NCBI GenBank assembly: GCA_001664005.1
Contig: CP016093.1
Coordinates: forward strand, 2,935,001-2,999,000
DNA from: Rhizobiales bacterium NRL2
Lineage (GTDB): Bacteria > Pseudomonadota > Alphaproteobacteria > Minwuiales > Minwuiaceae
Direction of reading: 5' to 3'
Length of the DNA: 64,000 bases
Positions 1-10,345 of this stretch are shown here, piece by piece. Within the stretch, counting starts at the first letter, position 1. Each line of letters opens with the position of its first letter. Under the pieces are notes generated by a model, which had not been told where the DNA came from, did no database searches, and saw only the letters and a list, made by a program, of their open reading frames with translations. The position numbers were made by a program, and so were the translations under genes.

Positions 1-173
1 ACCGGGACGGCCGGGCCCAGACGCTGGAGGCGGATGGCCTGCTGTCCACCTGCATCCAGCACGAGATGGACCATTTCGACGGCGTGCTCTTCGTCGACCA
101 CATCTCGGCGCTGAAACGGTCGATGATCATGAAGCGGCTGAAGAAGGCGAAGAAGCTGAAGGCGACGGGGTGA
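1..173 (+). CDS. def: Peptide deformylase, C-terminal fragment
   Basis: The window opens inside this gene. The readable frame gives about 56 residues ending in a Lys-rich tail and a TGA at 171-173. It contains [14 protein letters not shown], the HExxH-type metal site of peptide deformylase in its usual place about 40 residues from the C-terminus. The enzyme removes the formyl group from N-terminal Met of new proteins. The stop overlaps the GTG start of fmt (GTGA, 170-173), the common def-fmt arrangement, so deformylation and formylation enzymes are translationally coupled. The N-terminal two thirds lie outside the window. Confidence 0.93.
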   Translation, partial: RDGRAQTLEADGLLSTCIQHEMDHFDGVLFVDHISALKRSMIMKRLKKAKKLKATG

Positions 174-1105
174 CCGCCGCCCTCCGCATCGTCTTCATGG
201 GCACGCCGGATTTCGCCGTGCCAGCGCTCCGCGCGCTGCACGAGGCCGGCCACGAGATCGCCGCGGTCTATTCCCAGCCGCCGCGCGCCGCGGGCCGGAG
301 GGGGCGGAAGACGATACCCGGCCCCGTCCACGCCGCCGCCGAGGCGCTGGGGCTGAAGGTTCTGACCCCGGTGTCGCTGAAGAAGCCGGAAGCGCAGGCG
401 GAATTCGCGGCGCACGAGGCGGACGTCGCCGTGGTCGCCGCCTATGGCCTGATCCTGCCGCAGGCGATTCTCGACGCGCCGCGGCTCGGCTGTTTCAACA
501 TCCACGCCTCGCTGCTGCCGCGCTGGCGCGGCGCCGCGCCGATCCAACGCGCGGTCATGGCGGGCGACGAAAAGACCGGCGTCACCATCATGCAGATGGA
601 CGCCGGCCTGGACACCGGCGACATGGCGCTGAAGGCGGAGACAGCCATCGGCCCGTGCGACACCACCCAGAGCCTGCACGACCGGCTGGCCGAGATGGGC
701 GCGGCGCTGATCGTCGACGCGCTGCGGCGGCTGATCGAAGGCACGCTGGAACTGACGCCCCAGCCCGAAGATGGCGTGACCTACGCCGGCAAGATCGACA
801 AGGCGGAGGCGCATGTCGACTGGACCCGACCGGTCGCGGATATCGACCGGCTGATCCGCGGCCTCGCCCCCTTCCCCGGCGCCTGGTTCGAGCATGAGGG
901 CGAGCGGGTCAAGGTTCACATGGCCACGCCCGCCGCCGGCGCCGCCGAGGCCGCGCCCGGCACGGTGGTCGACGGGGAACTGACGGTGCAGTGCGGCGAC
1001 GGGCTGATCCGGCTGGAGGTCCTGCAGCGCGCCGGCGGCAAGCCGATGGACGCCGCCACCTTCCAGCGCGGCCGGGCGATCCCCGCCGGCGCCGTGCTGG
1101 GCTGA
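170..1105 (+). CDS. fmt: Methionyl-tRNA formyltransferase
   Basis: 311 residues, the normal family length. The protein transfers a formyl group from 10-formyl-THF to Met-tRNA(fMet). The N-terminal domain starts [15 protein letters not shown]. The catalytic triad is visible as N110 and H112 in [15 protein letters not shown], and D148 in the MDAGLDTGD loop. The C-terminal OB-like tRNA-binding domain covers roughly residues 205-311. The GTG start overlaps the def stop by GTGA, and the TGA overlaps the truA ATG (TGATG, 1103-1107). def-fmt-truA is therefore one translationally coupled operon of translation genes. Confidence 0.96.
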   Translation: MTAALRIVFMGTPDFAVPALRALHEAGHEIAAVYSQPPRAAGRRGRKTIPGPVHAAAEALGLKVLTPVSLKKPEAQAEFAAHEADVAVVAAYGLILPQAILDAPRLGCFNIHASLLPRWRGAAPIQRAVMAGDEKTGVTIMQMDAGLDTGDMALKAETAIGPCDTTQSLHDRLAEMGAALIVDALRRLIEGTLELTPQPEDGVTYAGKIDKAEAHVDWTRPVADIDRLIRGLAPFPGAWFEHEGERVKVHMATPAAGAAEAAPGTVVDGELTVQCGDGLIRLEVLQRAGGKPMDAATFQRGRAIPAGAVLG

Positions 1106-1851
1106 TGCCGCGCTATCGCCTGATGCTGGAATATGACGGCGCGGGCTTCGTCGGCTGGCAACGCCAGACCAATGGCCTCGCCGTCCAGCAGGTGATCGAA
1201 GAAGGCATCCACGCCTTCACCGGGGAAACGGTGACGGCGATCGCCGCGGGCCGGACGGATTCGGGCGTTCACGCCCTCGCCATGACCGTCCATGCCGACA
1301 TCGCCCGGGAGATGCCGGCGTCCAAGATCCGCGACGCGCTGGCCCACCATGTCCGCCCCCATCCGGTGACCGTGCTCTCGGTCGAGGCCGTCCACGAGGG
1401 TTTCAGCGCCCGCTTCGACTGCGTGAAGCGGCAATACCTCTATCGCATCCTCAACCGCGCCGCCGTCCCGGCGCTGAATCGGGGCCGCGTCTGGCACGTC
1501 GCCCAGCCGCTCGACGTCGACGCGATGAACCGGGCGGCGGCGCATCTTCACGGCCACCACGACTTCGAGAGCTTCCGTTCCGCCCACTGCCAGGCCGATA
1601 CGGCGGTGAAGACGCTCGACACGCTGGAAGTGACGCGGGAAGGCGAGGAAGTGCGGATCGTCTGTTCCGCGCGGTCGTTCCTGCACAACCAGGTCCGCAT
1701 CATGGCCGGCACATTGGTGGACGTGGGCAAGGGCCGATGGACGCCGGCCGAAGTCAGGGCCGCGCTCAAGGCCCGTGACCGCACCGCCGCCGGCCCCACC
1801 GCGCCGGCTCACGGGCTCTATTTCGTCAAAGCAGAATATCCGCCGCGGTAG
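1105..1851 (+). CDS. truA: tRNA pseudouridine(38-40) synthase TruA
   Basis: 248 residues starting [19 protein letters not shown] at the ATG that overlaps the fmt stop. It isomerises U38-U40 in the anticodon arm of tRNAs. The nucleophilic aspartate is D52 in AAGRTDSGVHA, and the family motifs DFESFRSAHC and FLHNQVRIMAGTL are present. The frame is open further upstream, but that extension lies inside fmt and has no family similarity, so the overlapping ATG is chosen. It is the last gene of the def-fmt-truA unit; palindromes follow before the convergent dehydratase gene. Confidence 0.96.
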   Translation: MPRYRLMLEYDGAGFVGWQRQTNGLAVQQVIEEGIHAFTGETVTAIAAGRTDSGVHALAMTVHADIAREMPASKIRDALAHHVRPHPVTVLSVEAVHEGFSARFDCVKRQYLYRILNRAAVPALNRGRVWHVAQPLDVDAMNRAAAHLHGHHDFESFRSAHCQADTAVKTLDTLEVTREGEEVRIVCSARSFLHNQVRIMAGTLVDVGKGRWTPAEVRAALKARDRTAAGPTAPAHGLYFVKAEYPPR

Positions 1852-1871
1852 CCGCCCGGCGCGCCGACGTC

Positions 1872-1940
1872 ATTGCCTGGTTCAGCCGGGCAATCCATCG
1901 ACCGGCATCTCTCATGGGCTGCCCGGACAAGCCGGGCAGC
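1872..1940. repeat. Two adjacent REP-like palindromes
   Basis: Two short hairpins built on the same CCCGG core. The first is attgcctgg (1872-1880) against ccgggcaat (1886-1894), with one mismatch. The second is gctgcccgg (1918-1926) against ccgggcagc (1932-1940), perfect, with a 5-base loop. A similar palindrome, atcccggcc/ggccgggat, lies at 4972-4993. Similar CCGGG-type extragenic palindromes are common in alphaproteobacterial genomes. They lie downstream of truA and of the convergent dehydratase gene, so they may also aid transcript termination or 3' end protection. Confidence 0.6.
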
Positions 1941-1994
1941 GACGAAGGGGGAAGACGCCCCCGCGTGCGTGCGGCAATTTCAGCTATGCCGGAG

Positions 1995-2033
1995 CCGCGC
2001 TGTGTGCCGGCCGGTCCATCCCACACAGCGCGG
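1995..2033. terminator. 12-bp inverted repeat, possible bidirectional terminator
   Basis: ccgcgctgtgtg (1995-2006) pairs perfectly with cacacagcgcgg (2022-2033) across a 15-base loop. It sits between truA (plus) and the dehydratase gene (minus), 7 bases beyond the latter's stop. There is no long T tract on either side: the plus strand is followed by tttcaaatc and the minus strand by ggctccggc. It could be an intrinsic terminator for truA or simply a stable 3' hairpin. Confidence 0.45.
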
Positions 2034-2040
2034 TTTCAAA

Positions 2041-3564
2041 TCACATCACCGCCCCGATCTGCCAGGGCAGGAACTCGTCGTCGCCGAAGCCGAGCCGCTC
2101 CGAGCAGGTCGGCTCGCCGGAAGCCGTGGCCAGGATCTTCCGGAAGATCTCCTCGCCCATCTCGGCGACCGACTTCTCGCCGTCGATGACCAGGCCGCAA
2201 TTGACGTCCATGTCGTCGGACATGCGTCCGTACATCGCCGAATTCGTCGCCAGCTTGATAGACGGCACGGGCTTGCAGCCGAATACCGAGCCGCGGCCTG
2301 TGGTGAAACAGACCACGTTCGCGCCGCCGGCGACGAAGCCGGTCACGGAGACAGGGTCGTAGCCGGGCGTGTCCATGAACACGAAGCCCTTCGATGCGAT
2401 CCGCTCGCCATAGGCATAGACGTCGGCCAGGTTCGTCGTGCCGCCCTTGGCCGCGGCGCCGAGCGACTTCTCGAGGATGGTGGTCAAACCGCCCTCCTTG
2501 TTGCCGGGGCTGGGGTTGTTGTCCATGGAGCCGTCGTTCTTCGCCACATAGTCCTCCCACCAGCGGATCCTGGCGATCAGCTTGTCGGCGACTTCCGGGC
2601 TGACGGCGCGGCGGGTCAGCAGATGCTCGGCGCCATAGATCTCGGGCGTCTCGCCGAGACAGGCCGTGCCGCCGTGACGCACAAGCAGGTCCGCAGCTGC
2701 GCCCAGCGCCGGGTTGGCGGAAATGCCTGAATAGGCATCCGAGCCACCGCACTCCAGCCCCAGGATCAGTTCCGAGGCCGGGATCGGCTCGCGCCGGAAG
2801 GCGTTGGCGTGAGGCAGCATCTCCTTCACCAGTTCCACGCCCTTGCGCACCGTCGCCGTGGTGCCGCCCGAGTCCTGGATGGTGAACATGTGCAGCAGCG
2901 GTCCCGGCTTCAGCCCCTCCACATCCATCATCATGCCGAGCTGGGCCGCCTCGCAGCCAAGCCCGATGAACAGCAGGCCGGCGAAGTTCGGATGCCGCGC
3001 ATAGCCCGCGAAGGTGCGCGACAGCATCCGCATCCCCTCCCCCGTCGAGGCCATGCCGCAGCCGGTGCCGTGGGTCAGCGCCACGACGCCGTCGATGTTC
3101 GGATATTCGGCCAGCATGTCGGGATGGCGGAACTGTTCGGCGACGTAGCGCGCCACCGTGGCCGAGCAGTTCACCGAGGTGAGAATGCCGATGTAGTTCC
3201 GCGTCGCGGCCCGGCCGTTCGCCCGGCGGTAGCCGTCAAAGGTCGCCCGCTCGGCCTCGGGCACGTAATCGACCGGCTTCACGTCCTGGCCGACGGCGTA
3301 GTCGCGGTCGAACATCGCGAAGACGCAGTTGTGGGTGTGGACGTGATCACCGGGCCGGATGGCGCCTTCGGCAAAGCCGATGATCTGATCGTATTTCCGC
3401 ACCGCCGCGCCGTCGGCGATGGCGGAAAGCGCGATCTTGTGGCCGGCCGGGATGTGGTGCGCCGCCTTCACGCCGCCCCCGATCTCGGTGCCCGGCAGGA
3501 TATCCACGCGGGCCACGGCCACGTTGTCCCGGTCGTCGAGCCGTATCGTCAGCGCCTCGGTCAT
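2041..3564 (-). CDS. UxaA-family dehydratase (altronate/galactarate dehydratase type)
   Basis: 507 residues. The N-terminal SAF-like domain (about 1-110, containing HHIPAGHKIAL and GDHVHTHN) is followed by the long UxaA catalytic domain with conserved Cys/His stretches such as THGTGCGMAS and LECGGSDAYSGISANPALG. The family dehydrates sugar acids such as altronate or galactarate in an Fe(II)-dependent reaction. The ATG at 3564 is chosen over an upstream in-frame ATG at 3612 because AAGGGAGG lies just before it. No hexuronate isomerase, reductase or transporter genes are nearby, so the substrate cannot be assigned; a related hydroxy-acid dehydratase role is possible. Confidence 0.85.
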   Translation of the reverse strand: MTEALTIRLDDRDNVAVARVDILPGTEIGGGVKAAHHIPAGHKIALSAIADGAAVRKYDQIIGFAEGAIRPGDHVHTHNCVFAMFDRDYAVGQDVKPVDYVPEAERATFDGYRRANGRAATRNYIGILTSVNCSATVARYVAEQFRHPDMLAEYPNIDGVVALTHGTGCGMASTGEGMRMLSRTFAGYARHPNFAGLLFIGLGCEAAQLGMMMDVEGLKPGPLLHMFTIQDSGGTTATVRKGVELVKEMLPHANAFRREPIPASELILGLECGGSDAYSGISANPALGAAADLLVRHGGTACLGETPEIYGAEHLLTRRAVSPEVADKLIARIRWWEDYVAKNDGSMDNNPSPGNKEGGLTTILEKSLGAAAKGGTTNLADVYAYGERIASKGFVFMDTPGYDPVSVTGFVAGGANVVCFTTGRGSVFGCKPVPSIKLATNSAMYGRMSDDMDVNCGLVIDGEKSVAEMGEEIFRKILATASGEPTCSERLGFGDDEFLPWQIGAVM

Positions 3565-3748
3565 TGCGGCCTCCCTTGTTTCGCCTCCGAATATAGCCTT
3601 CGCCGCACGCATGCGACAGATGCAACCCGCAGGGCATTCAGGGCTATGACAAGGCGGAAGGGCCCCGTTATGATCCGCCGCAGCTTTCGCAGGCGCCGCG
3701 CCGCAATCTGTCCGCGCGGCCGATCAATCGCAGAAGGGGAGGAACTTC

Positions 3749-4954
<1,206 letters not shown>

Positions 4955-4971
4955 TGCGTCGGTGACGCGTC

Positions 4972-4993
4972 ATCCCGGCCGCCGGGCCGGGAT
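4972..4993. repeat. REP-like palindrome
   Basis: atcccggcc (4972-4980), loop gccg, ggccgggat (4985-4993): a perfect 9-bp inverted repeat directly after the acyl-CoA dehydrogenase. It resembles the CCGGG palindromes at 1872-1940. Confidence 0.55.
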
Positions 4994-5014
4994 ACAGCCA
5001 TCGAAAAATGAGGG

Positions 5015-5046
5015 AAGGCCGGGGTTCGCGCCCCGGCCTTCTTTCG
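5015..5046 (+). terminator. Rho-independent terminator after the acyl-CoA dehydrogenase
   Basis: A perfect 10-bp GC-rich stem, aaggccgggg (5015-5024) and ccccggcctt (5031-5040), with a 6-base loop ttcgcg, followed by the pyrimidine run ctttcg. It lies 60 bases after the stop codon and ends that transcript before lspA. Confidence 0.8.
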
Positions 5047-5126
5047 TCGGCCCTTGGCGCGGGACGCGGCGAGGTCTATGTGAGACGACGTTCGCGCCCA
5101 GCCCTTCCGCTCCAGCTTCCGGACCC

Positions 5127-5669
5127 ATGCCGCTTCGCCCCTTCCTCATCGCGCTCGTCCTGATCGCCGTCGACCAGCTCAGCAAGATCTGGCTGGTCTC
5201 GGTCATGGAAGGGCGGGAGTGCACCATCATCAACGGCCTGCCGGAGATCTGCCGCCCGATCGAGATCCTGTCCTTCTTCAACATCGTCATGGTCTGGAAC
5301 ACGGGCGTGAGCTTCGGGATGTTCTCGGATTCCGGCGCGCCGCTCATTCTGGGCCTGATCAACCTGGCCGTCGCCGCCGCGCTGGCGGTCTGGCTGGCGC
5401 GCGCCGAGAGCCGCGCGCTCCGCGCCGGCCTGACGCTGGTCATCGCCGGCGCGGTGGGCAACGCCATCGATCGTTTCGCCTATGGCGCGGTCGCCGACTT
5501 CTTCGACGTCCATCTGTCGGGCGCCGCCGCGCAATGGGCGATCGACACCTTCGGCACCAACCACTGGCCCGCCTTCAACGTCGCCGACATGGCGATCTCC
5601 GTGGGCGTCGTACTGCTGCTTTTCGATTCCTTGTTCGCGCGCGGGGATCGTTCTAAAAGGGCGCCATGA
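5127..5669 (+). CDS. lspA: Lipoprotein signal peptidase (signal peptidase II)
   Basis: 180 residues with four hydrophobic segments, as in LspA. It cleaves prolipoproteins before the lipidated Cys in the inner membrane. The two catalytic aspartates are visible in GNAIDRF (D115) and AFNVADMAI (D154), and the VDQLSK motif is at residues 15-20. The ATG at 5127 gives the canonical length; there is no obvious strong ribosome site before it. The TGA overlaps the ATG of the next gene, a predicted lipoprotein that would itself be an LspA substrate. Confidence 0.95.
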   Translation: MPLRPFLIALVLIAVDQLSKIWLVSVMEGRECTIINGLPEICRPIEILSFFNIVMVWNTGVSFGMFSDSGAPLILGLINLAVAAALAVWLARAESRALRAGLTLVIAGAVGNAIDRFAYGAVADFFDVHLSGAAAQWAIDTFGTNHWPAFNVADMAISVGVVLLLFDSLFARGDRSKRAP

Positions 5670-6181
5670 ATCAGCAGATCATTCGTACCGGCTTCGGTTT
5701 CGCCGCGATGCTTGTCCTGGCCCTGGCCCTGAGCGGCTGCGACAGCGCCCGGGGCATCCTCGGTCTGGAGAAGACCTCGCCCGACGAATCGCGTGTCACG
5801 GTCTTCTCGCCGCTGGTGGTCCCGCCGGAATTCAGCCTGCGTCCGCCGGGATCGGGTGGCGTCGACCAGTCGGCGCTGCCCCGTGTCAACCGGCCGCAGC
5901 AGCGCGCCGTGATTACTGCCGACGGCCGCGTCGTCGGCGGCGTCGACGGCAGCGAGACGGTACCCGACGACGCCACGGTCGGCGAACTGGCGTTGCTGCG
6001 CCAGGCCGGGGCGCTGACGCCGCCGCGCGGCGTTCGCGGCCTCGCCGCCCAGCAGGAACGAGCACTCGAGCGCCTCAACACGACCCTCACCGACCTGGTG
6101 CTGTTCGACCGCAGCAGCGGCGAGACCCGCGAAGCCACGCCCCAGGAACGCGCCACGATCGAGAAGCCCGGCCTGTTCTGA
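5666..6181 (+). CDS. DUF3035-type lipoprotein
   Basis: 171 residues. A signal peptide ends in the lipobox LALSGC (Cys at about 25), predicting lipidation and export. The remainder matches the alphaproteobacterial family commonly labelled DUF3035 (TSPDESRVTVFSPLVVPPEF, then a Pro/Arg-rich tail). The function is unknown. The ATG overlaps the lspA stop (ATGA), so the two are coupled. It lies between lspA and two M16 peptidase genes, suggesting an envelope function, which is inference from context. Confidence 0.85.
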   Translation: MNQQIIRTGFGFAAMLVLALALSGCDSARGILGLEKTSPDESRVTVFSPLVVPPEFSLRPPGSGGVDQSALPRVNRPQQRAVITADGRVVGGVDGSETVPDDATVGELALLRQAGALTPPRGVRGLAAQQERALERLNTTLTDLVLFDRSSGETREATPQERATIEKPGLF

Positions 6182-6272
6182 TCCTCCCCCTTCGGGGTGA
6201 ATGACGCGAACGCGACTTGCGCAGCCGGACCCGCGCCGCCAAATGACCGGCAGACGGTCACTTGATGACGAC

Positions 6273-6278
6273 GGAGGG
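6273..6278 (+). promoter_or_regulatory. Ribosome binding site setting a GTG start
   Basis: GGAGGG at 6273-6278, six bases before GTG at 6285. It decides the start of the M16 peptidase gene: the GTG start gives an immediate signal peptide, while the upstream in-frame ATG at 6201 would add 28 polar residues in front of it. Confidence 0.7.
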
Positions 6279-6284
6279 CCTTAC

Positions 6285-7625
6285 GTGCGACCCCTGATTG
6301 CGGGCCTGGCTGCAGCCATGGTCCTGACGCTGTTCGCGCCGCGCGCCGACGCCGGTCTGTTCGATCCGCAGACCTTCACCCTGGACAACGGCATGGAAGT
6401 GGTGGTCGTCCCCGACCACCGCGCCCCGGTCGTGGTGCACATGGTCTGGTACCGCGTGGGCGCGGCCGACGAGCCGAAGGGGAAGTCGGGCATCGCCCAC
6501 TTCCTGGAGCATCTGATGTTCAAGGGCACGGAAAAGATTCCGCCCGGCGAGTTCTCCAAGATCGTCGCCGCCAACGGCGGCCGCGACAACGCCTTCACTT
6601 CCCAGGATTACACCGCCTATTTCCAGGTCGTGGCGAAGGACCGCCTGCCGCTGATGATGGAGATGGAGGCGGACCGGATGGTCAATCTGCGCCTCGACGC
6701 GGAGAGCGTCGCGACCGAGCGCCAGGTCATTCTGGAGGAACGCCGCCAGCGCACCGACGCCACGCCGCAGGGCCAGTTCGGCGAGCAGGTGCAGGCGACC
6801 TTCTACCTCTCCCACCCCTACAGCGAACCGATCATCGGCTGGGAGGAGGAAATCAAGTCCCTGACACGCGAGGACGCCCTGGCCTTCTACGAACAGTACT
6901 ACGCGCCGAACAACGCCATCCTCGTCGTGGCCGGCGACATTACCGCCGAGGAGCTGAAGCCCCTGGCCGAGAAGCACTACGGCGTCCTGCCGGCGAACGA
7001 GGCGCTGGAGCGTCCCACCCTGCCCCATGAACCGCCGCACCGTGCGGCCCGGCGCATCACCGACAGCGACCCCCGTGTCGCCGAGCCGAGCTGGCAGCGC
7101 CAGTACATCGCCGACAGCGCCAACTGGGGCGAGCCGGACAACGTCATCGCCCTGCAGGTGCTGGGCGACATCCTGGGCGGCGGCTCGACCAGCCGCCTCT
7201 ACCGCGCTCTGGTCGTCGAGCAGGGCATCGCGGCCTCCGCCGGCGCCTGGTATTCCGGCGTCAACCGCGGCCCCGGCGCCTTCGGTCTTTACGCCACGCC
7301 GGCACGCGGCGCGGAAATCGAGGATCTGGAGCGCGCCATCGATGCGGAGATCCGCCGTGTCATCGAGGACGGCGTGACACAGGAAGAACTGGATCGCGCC
7401 CGCACCGTGCTGCTCGCCGAAGCGGTCTACATGCGCGACAGCCTGAGCCAGGGCGCCCGCGTGTTCGGTTCGTCCCTGGTCGCCGGCCTCACCGTCGAGG
7501 ACGTGGAGAGCTGGCCCGAGCGACTGAAGGGCGTCACTGTCGATGATGTCGTGCGCGCCGCGCGGGCGAACTTCCGTCCCGAAGCCTCGGTCACCGCCAT
7601 TCTGTCGCCGGAGAACCCGTCATGA
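6285..7625 (+). CDS. M16 zinc peptidase, active subunit
   Basis: 446 residues from a GTG with a good ribosome site. A signal peptide (VRPLIAGLAAAMVLTLFA, cut after ADA) directs it to the periplasm. The inverted zinc motif HFLEH is at residues 72-76, with the distal glutamate in the following helix (TERQVILEERRQR). The two M16 domains fill the rest. The stop overlaps the start of a second M16 gene that lacks the zinc motif. In this family such pairs form an active/inactive heterodimer, like the mitochondrial processing peptidase. The substrate is unknown. Confidence 0.93.
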   Translation: MRPLIAGLAAAMVLTLFAPRADAGLFDPQTFTLDNGMEVVVVPDHRAPVVVHMVWYRVGAADEPKGKSGIAHFLEHLMFKGTEKIPPGEFSKIVAANGGRDNAFTSQDYTAYFQVVAKDRLPLMMEMEADRMVNLRLDAESVATERQVILEERRQRTDATPQGQFGEQVQATFYLSHPYSEPIIGWEEEIKSLTREDALAFYEQYYAPNNAILVVAGDITAEELKPLAEKHYGVLPANEALERPTLPHEPPHRAARRITDSDPRVAEPSWQRQYIADSANWGEPDNVIALQVLGDILGGGSTSRLYRALVVEQGIAASAGAWYSGVNRGPGAFGLYATPARGAEIEDLERAIDAEIRRVIEDGVTQEELDRARTVLLAEAVYMRDSLSQGARVFGSSLVAGLTVEDVESWPERLKGVTVDDVVRAARANFRPEASVTAILSPENPS

Positions 7626-8983
7626 TGAAAGGCGCCATGTTTCTCACCGCCAAGTTCGCCGCCATTCTGCTCGTCGTCACCGCCGTGGCCGCCGCGGGCC
7701 GGCCCGCCGCCGGCTCCGACATCGTCGAGGTCACTTCGCCGGGCGGCATCACTGCCTGGTTGAAGCAGGAAGAAGCCATCCCGATGATCGCCGTCTCCGC
7801 GATCTGGCGTGACGGCGGCGCTGTTTCCGACCCGGAAGGCAAGGCCGGCCGGGCCAACCTCGTGTCCGCCCTGCTGGACGAGGGCGCCGGCGAGATGGAC
7901 AGCCAGACCTTCCAGACCCGCCTGGAGGAGCATGGCGTCCGCCTTTCCTTCGAGGCCGGACGGGACACATTCGGCATGTCGCTGCAGACTCTGACGCAGA
8001 ACGCCGGAGAGGCCTTCCGGCTGGCAGGTCTCGCCCTGACTAGCCCACGGTTCGACACCGACGCGATCGAGCGGATGCGCCAGCAGATCCTGATCCGCAT
8101 CGCGCGCGATCTGCAGAACCCCAACGCCATCGCCGGCCGTGTCTTCTCCGAGGTGGCCTTCGGCGACGATCCCTATGGCCGCACCATCGACGGGACACAG
8201 GAAAGCGTCACCGCGATTGCGCGCGACGACCTGACCGGCTTCGTGGGCAGCCAGCTGGCAAAGGACCGCCTGATCGTGGGCGTCGTGGGCGACATCTCGC
8301 CCGAGGCGCTGAAGCCGCTGCTGGACGTGGCATTCGGCGGGCTGACCGAAACCGCCGCTCCTGCCGCCGACGACAAGGCGGAGCTACGTCAGCCGGGCGT
8401 GCAGCGCGTCGTGCCCTATGACACGCCTCAGACAGTCTTCGTCTTCGGCGCCCCCGGTCTCGCCCGCGACGATCCCGACTACGAGGCCGCCCGGGTGATG
8501 AACCACATCCTTGGCGGCGGCGGCTTCTCCAGTCTGCTGACCGAGGAAATTCGCGAAAAGCGCGGGCTGACCTATGGCGTCTACAGCTATCTCCGGCCGA
8601 TGGACCGGGCCGCACTCTGGCTGGGCGGTCTGTCGACCAGCAACGACAAGGCCGGCGAAGCGCTGGACGTCCTCAAGGAAACCATCCGACGCTTCCGCGA
8701 AGAAGGACCGAGCGACGAGCAGATCGAGAAGGCCAAGGCCAACATCAACGGCGCCTTCCCGCTCAGACTGACATCGAACCGCGCCATCGCCGACCTGCTG
8801 GTCGCGCTCCAGCGCTACGGTCTGGGCAAGGATTATGTCGAGCGGCGGCCGGAACTGATCAACGCCGTCACCCGCGAGGACGTCATGCGCGTCGCCGAGG
8901 ATCTTCTGAATCTCGATCGGTTGATCGTGACCGCCGTCGGCATTCCCGAAGGTCTGGCCGAGAAGGCCTCCGAGACACAGTAA
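7622..8983 (+). CDS. M16 peptidase-like protein, non-catalytic partner
   Basis: 453 residues with an N-terminal signal peptide (ends near GRPAAG). The M16 fold is recognisable (DEGAGEMDSQTFQTRLEEHG, later RVMNHILGGGGFSSLLTEEIREKRGLTYG), but the place of HxxEH reads NLVSALLDEGA, so the zinc ligands are gone. The C-terminal half keeps the R/Y substrate-binding pattern REKRGLTYGVYSY. The ATG overlaps the stop of the active M16 gene (ATGA). The coupled order strongly suggests a heterodimeric periplasmic protease. Confidence 0.92.
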   Translation: MMKGAMFLTAKFAAILLVVTAVAAAGRPAAGSDIVEVTSPGGITAWLKQEEAIPMIAVSAIWRDGGAVSDPEGKAGRANLVSALLDEGAGEMDSQTFQTRLEEHGVRLSFEAGRDTFGMSLQTLTQNAGEAFRLAGLALTSPRFDTDAIERMRQQILIRIARDLQNPNAIAGRVFSEVAFGDDPYGRTIDGTQESVTAIARDDLTGFVGSQLAKDRLIVGVVGDISPEALKPLLDVAFGGLTETAAPAADDKAELRQPGVQRVVPYDTPQTVFVFGAPGLARDDPDYEAARVMNHILGGGGFSSLLTEEIREKRGLTYGVYSYLRPMDRAALWLGGLSTSNDKAGEALDVLKETIRRFREEGPSDEQIEKAKANINGAFPLRLTSNRAIADLLVALQRYGLGKDYVERRPELINAVTREDVMRVAEDLLNLDRLIVTAVGIPEGLAEKASETQ

Positions 8984-9053
8984 CAGCGCGGCGCGGCCTT
9001 GCCGGGGCCGTGGCGATTTGCGAGTTTTCGAGGGGACTTCGGATCGGATCGTC

Positions 9054-10334
9054 ATGGCCCAGCCATTCGACCACTATATCGACGCCTGTCTGGAGGCGAC
9101 CGTCAGTGACGGCGGCCTGAGGGAGGACAGCTTCCGCTCGCTGATCGAACGCGGGCGGCCGGCATTGCGGGAGATTCGCGGCGAGCTGGCGCGTGGCGGC
9201 CTGCCCCATTTCGGCCTCGCCTCCCGCCGCGACGACCTGCGCGCCATCGAGAGCCTCGCACTGCGTCTGAGGGAGGACTTCCGCCGTATTATCGTCCTCG
9301 GCACCGGCGGCTCCAGCCTCGGCGGTCAGGCGCTGGTCGCCATCGCGCCCGCAGCGGAGCGACGCAGGCTGGTGTTCGCGGACAATCTTGACGGGGGCGG
9401 CTTCGCCGAACTGCTGGCCGACTGCGAACCGGCGCGGACCCATTTCGTCGTCATCTCCAAGTCCGGTAGCACCACCGAGACCCTGGCGCAGACATTCGCC
9501 GTGCTCGACTGGGCGCGGCGGCAGAAGCGGCCGCTGGATCTGCCCCGCCACTTCACCGTGATCACCGAACCCGGCGACAACCCGCTCAGGCGGCTGGCCG
9601 ACCGGCTGCGCCTGCCCTTGCTGAACCACGACCCGGAGGTCGGCGGGCGGTTCTCCGTGCTGTCGCTTGTCGGTCTGCTGCCCGGCCTGATCGCCGGGCT
9701 GGATGTCATGGCGGTGCGCAAGGGCGCGGCGCTGGTGTTCGAGCGCGCCATCGCAGAAGAGGACCCCGCCCCCCTTGCCGGCGCAGCCCTGGCCGTGGGC
9801 CTGGCGCGGGAGCGCGGCCGCACCCAGCAGGTGATGTTGCCCTATGCCGGCGCGCTGGAGCGCTTCGCGCAGTGGCACCGGCAGCTCTGGGCCGAAAGCC
9901 TGGGCAAGAACGGCCGCGGCGTGACGCCGGTGGCGGCGCTGGGACCTGTCGACCAGCACAGCCAGCTCCAGCTCTGGCTGGACGGGCCGGCGGACAAGAG
10001 CTTCACCGTGATCACGGTGGCCGAGCCCGAGCCGGGACCGGTGATCGAACCCGACCTGGTCCAGGATCCGGCGCTCGGCTATCTCAGCGGCCAGAGCCTG
10101 GGCGCCATCGTCAAGATCCAGGCGCGCGCGACCATCGAGACGCTGGTGGATCGCGGCCATCCGACGCGGATGATCCGCCTGCAGCGTCTGGACGAACGCA
10201 CGCTGGGCGGCCTTTTCATGCACTTCATGCTGGAGACGGTGCTGGCGGCCCATCTGCTGGGCATCAGCGCCTACGGACAGCCGGCGGTCGAATCGAGTAA
10301 GAAACTGACGAAGCAGTATCTCGCCGCCGGATAG
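9054..10334 (+). CDS. pgi: Glucose-6-phosphate isomerase
   Basis: 426 residues from ATG 9054; an upstream TTG at 9018 is possible but has no better ribosome site. The phosphosugar-isomerase SIS folds are clear: [14 protein letters not shown], then [14 protein letters not shown] (phosphate-binding), [21 protein letters not shown], and the catalytic-lysine region [15 protein letters not shown] at the C-terminus. It interconverts glucose-6-P and fructose-6-P. It belongs to the shorter alphaproteobacterial form rather than the roughly 550-residue E. coli form. It lies 12 bases before mutL. Confidence 0.9.
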   Translation: MAQPFDHYIDACLEATVSDGGLREDSFRSLIERGRPALREIRGELARGGLPHFGLASRRDDLRAIESLALRLREDFRRIIVLGTGGSSLGGQALVAIAPAAERRRLVFADNLDGGGFAELLADCEPARTHFVVISKSGSTTETLAQTFAVLDWARRQKRPLDLPRHFTVITEPGDNPLRRLADRLRLPLLNHDPEVGGRFSVLSLVGLLPGLIAGLDVMAVRKGAALVFERAIAEEDPAPLAGAALAVGLARERGRTQQVMLPYAGALERFAQWHRQLWAESLGKNGRGVTPVAALGPVDQHSQLQLWLDGPADKSFTVITVAEPEPGPVIEPDLVQDPALGYLSGQSLGAIVKIQARATIETLVDRGHPTRMIRLQRLDERTLGGLFMHFMLETVLAAHLLGISAYGQPAVESSKKLTKQYLAAG

Positions 10335-10345
10335 GAACTTCTCTC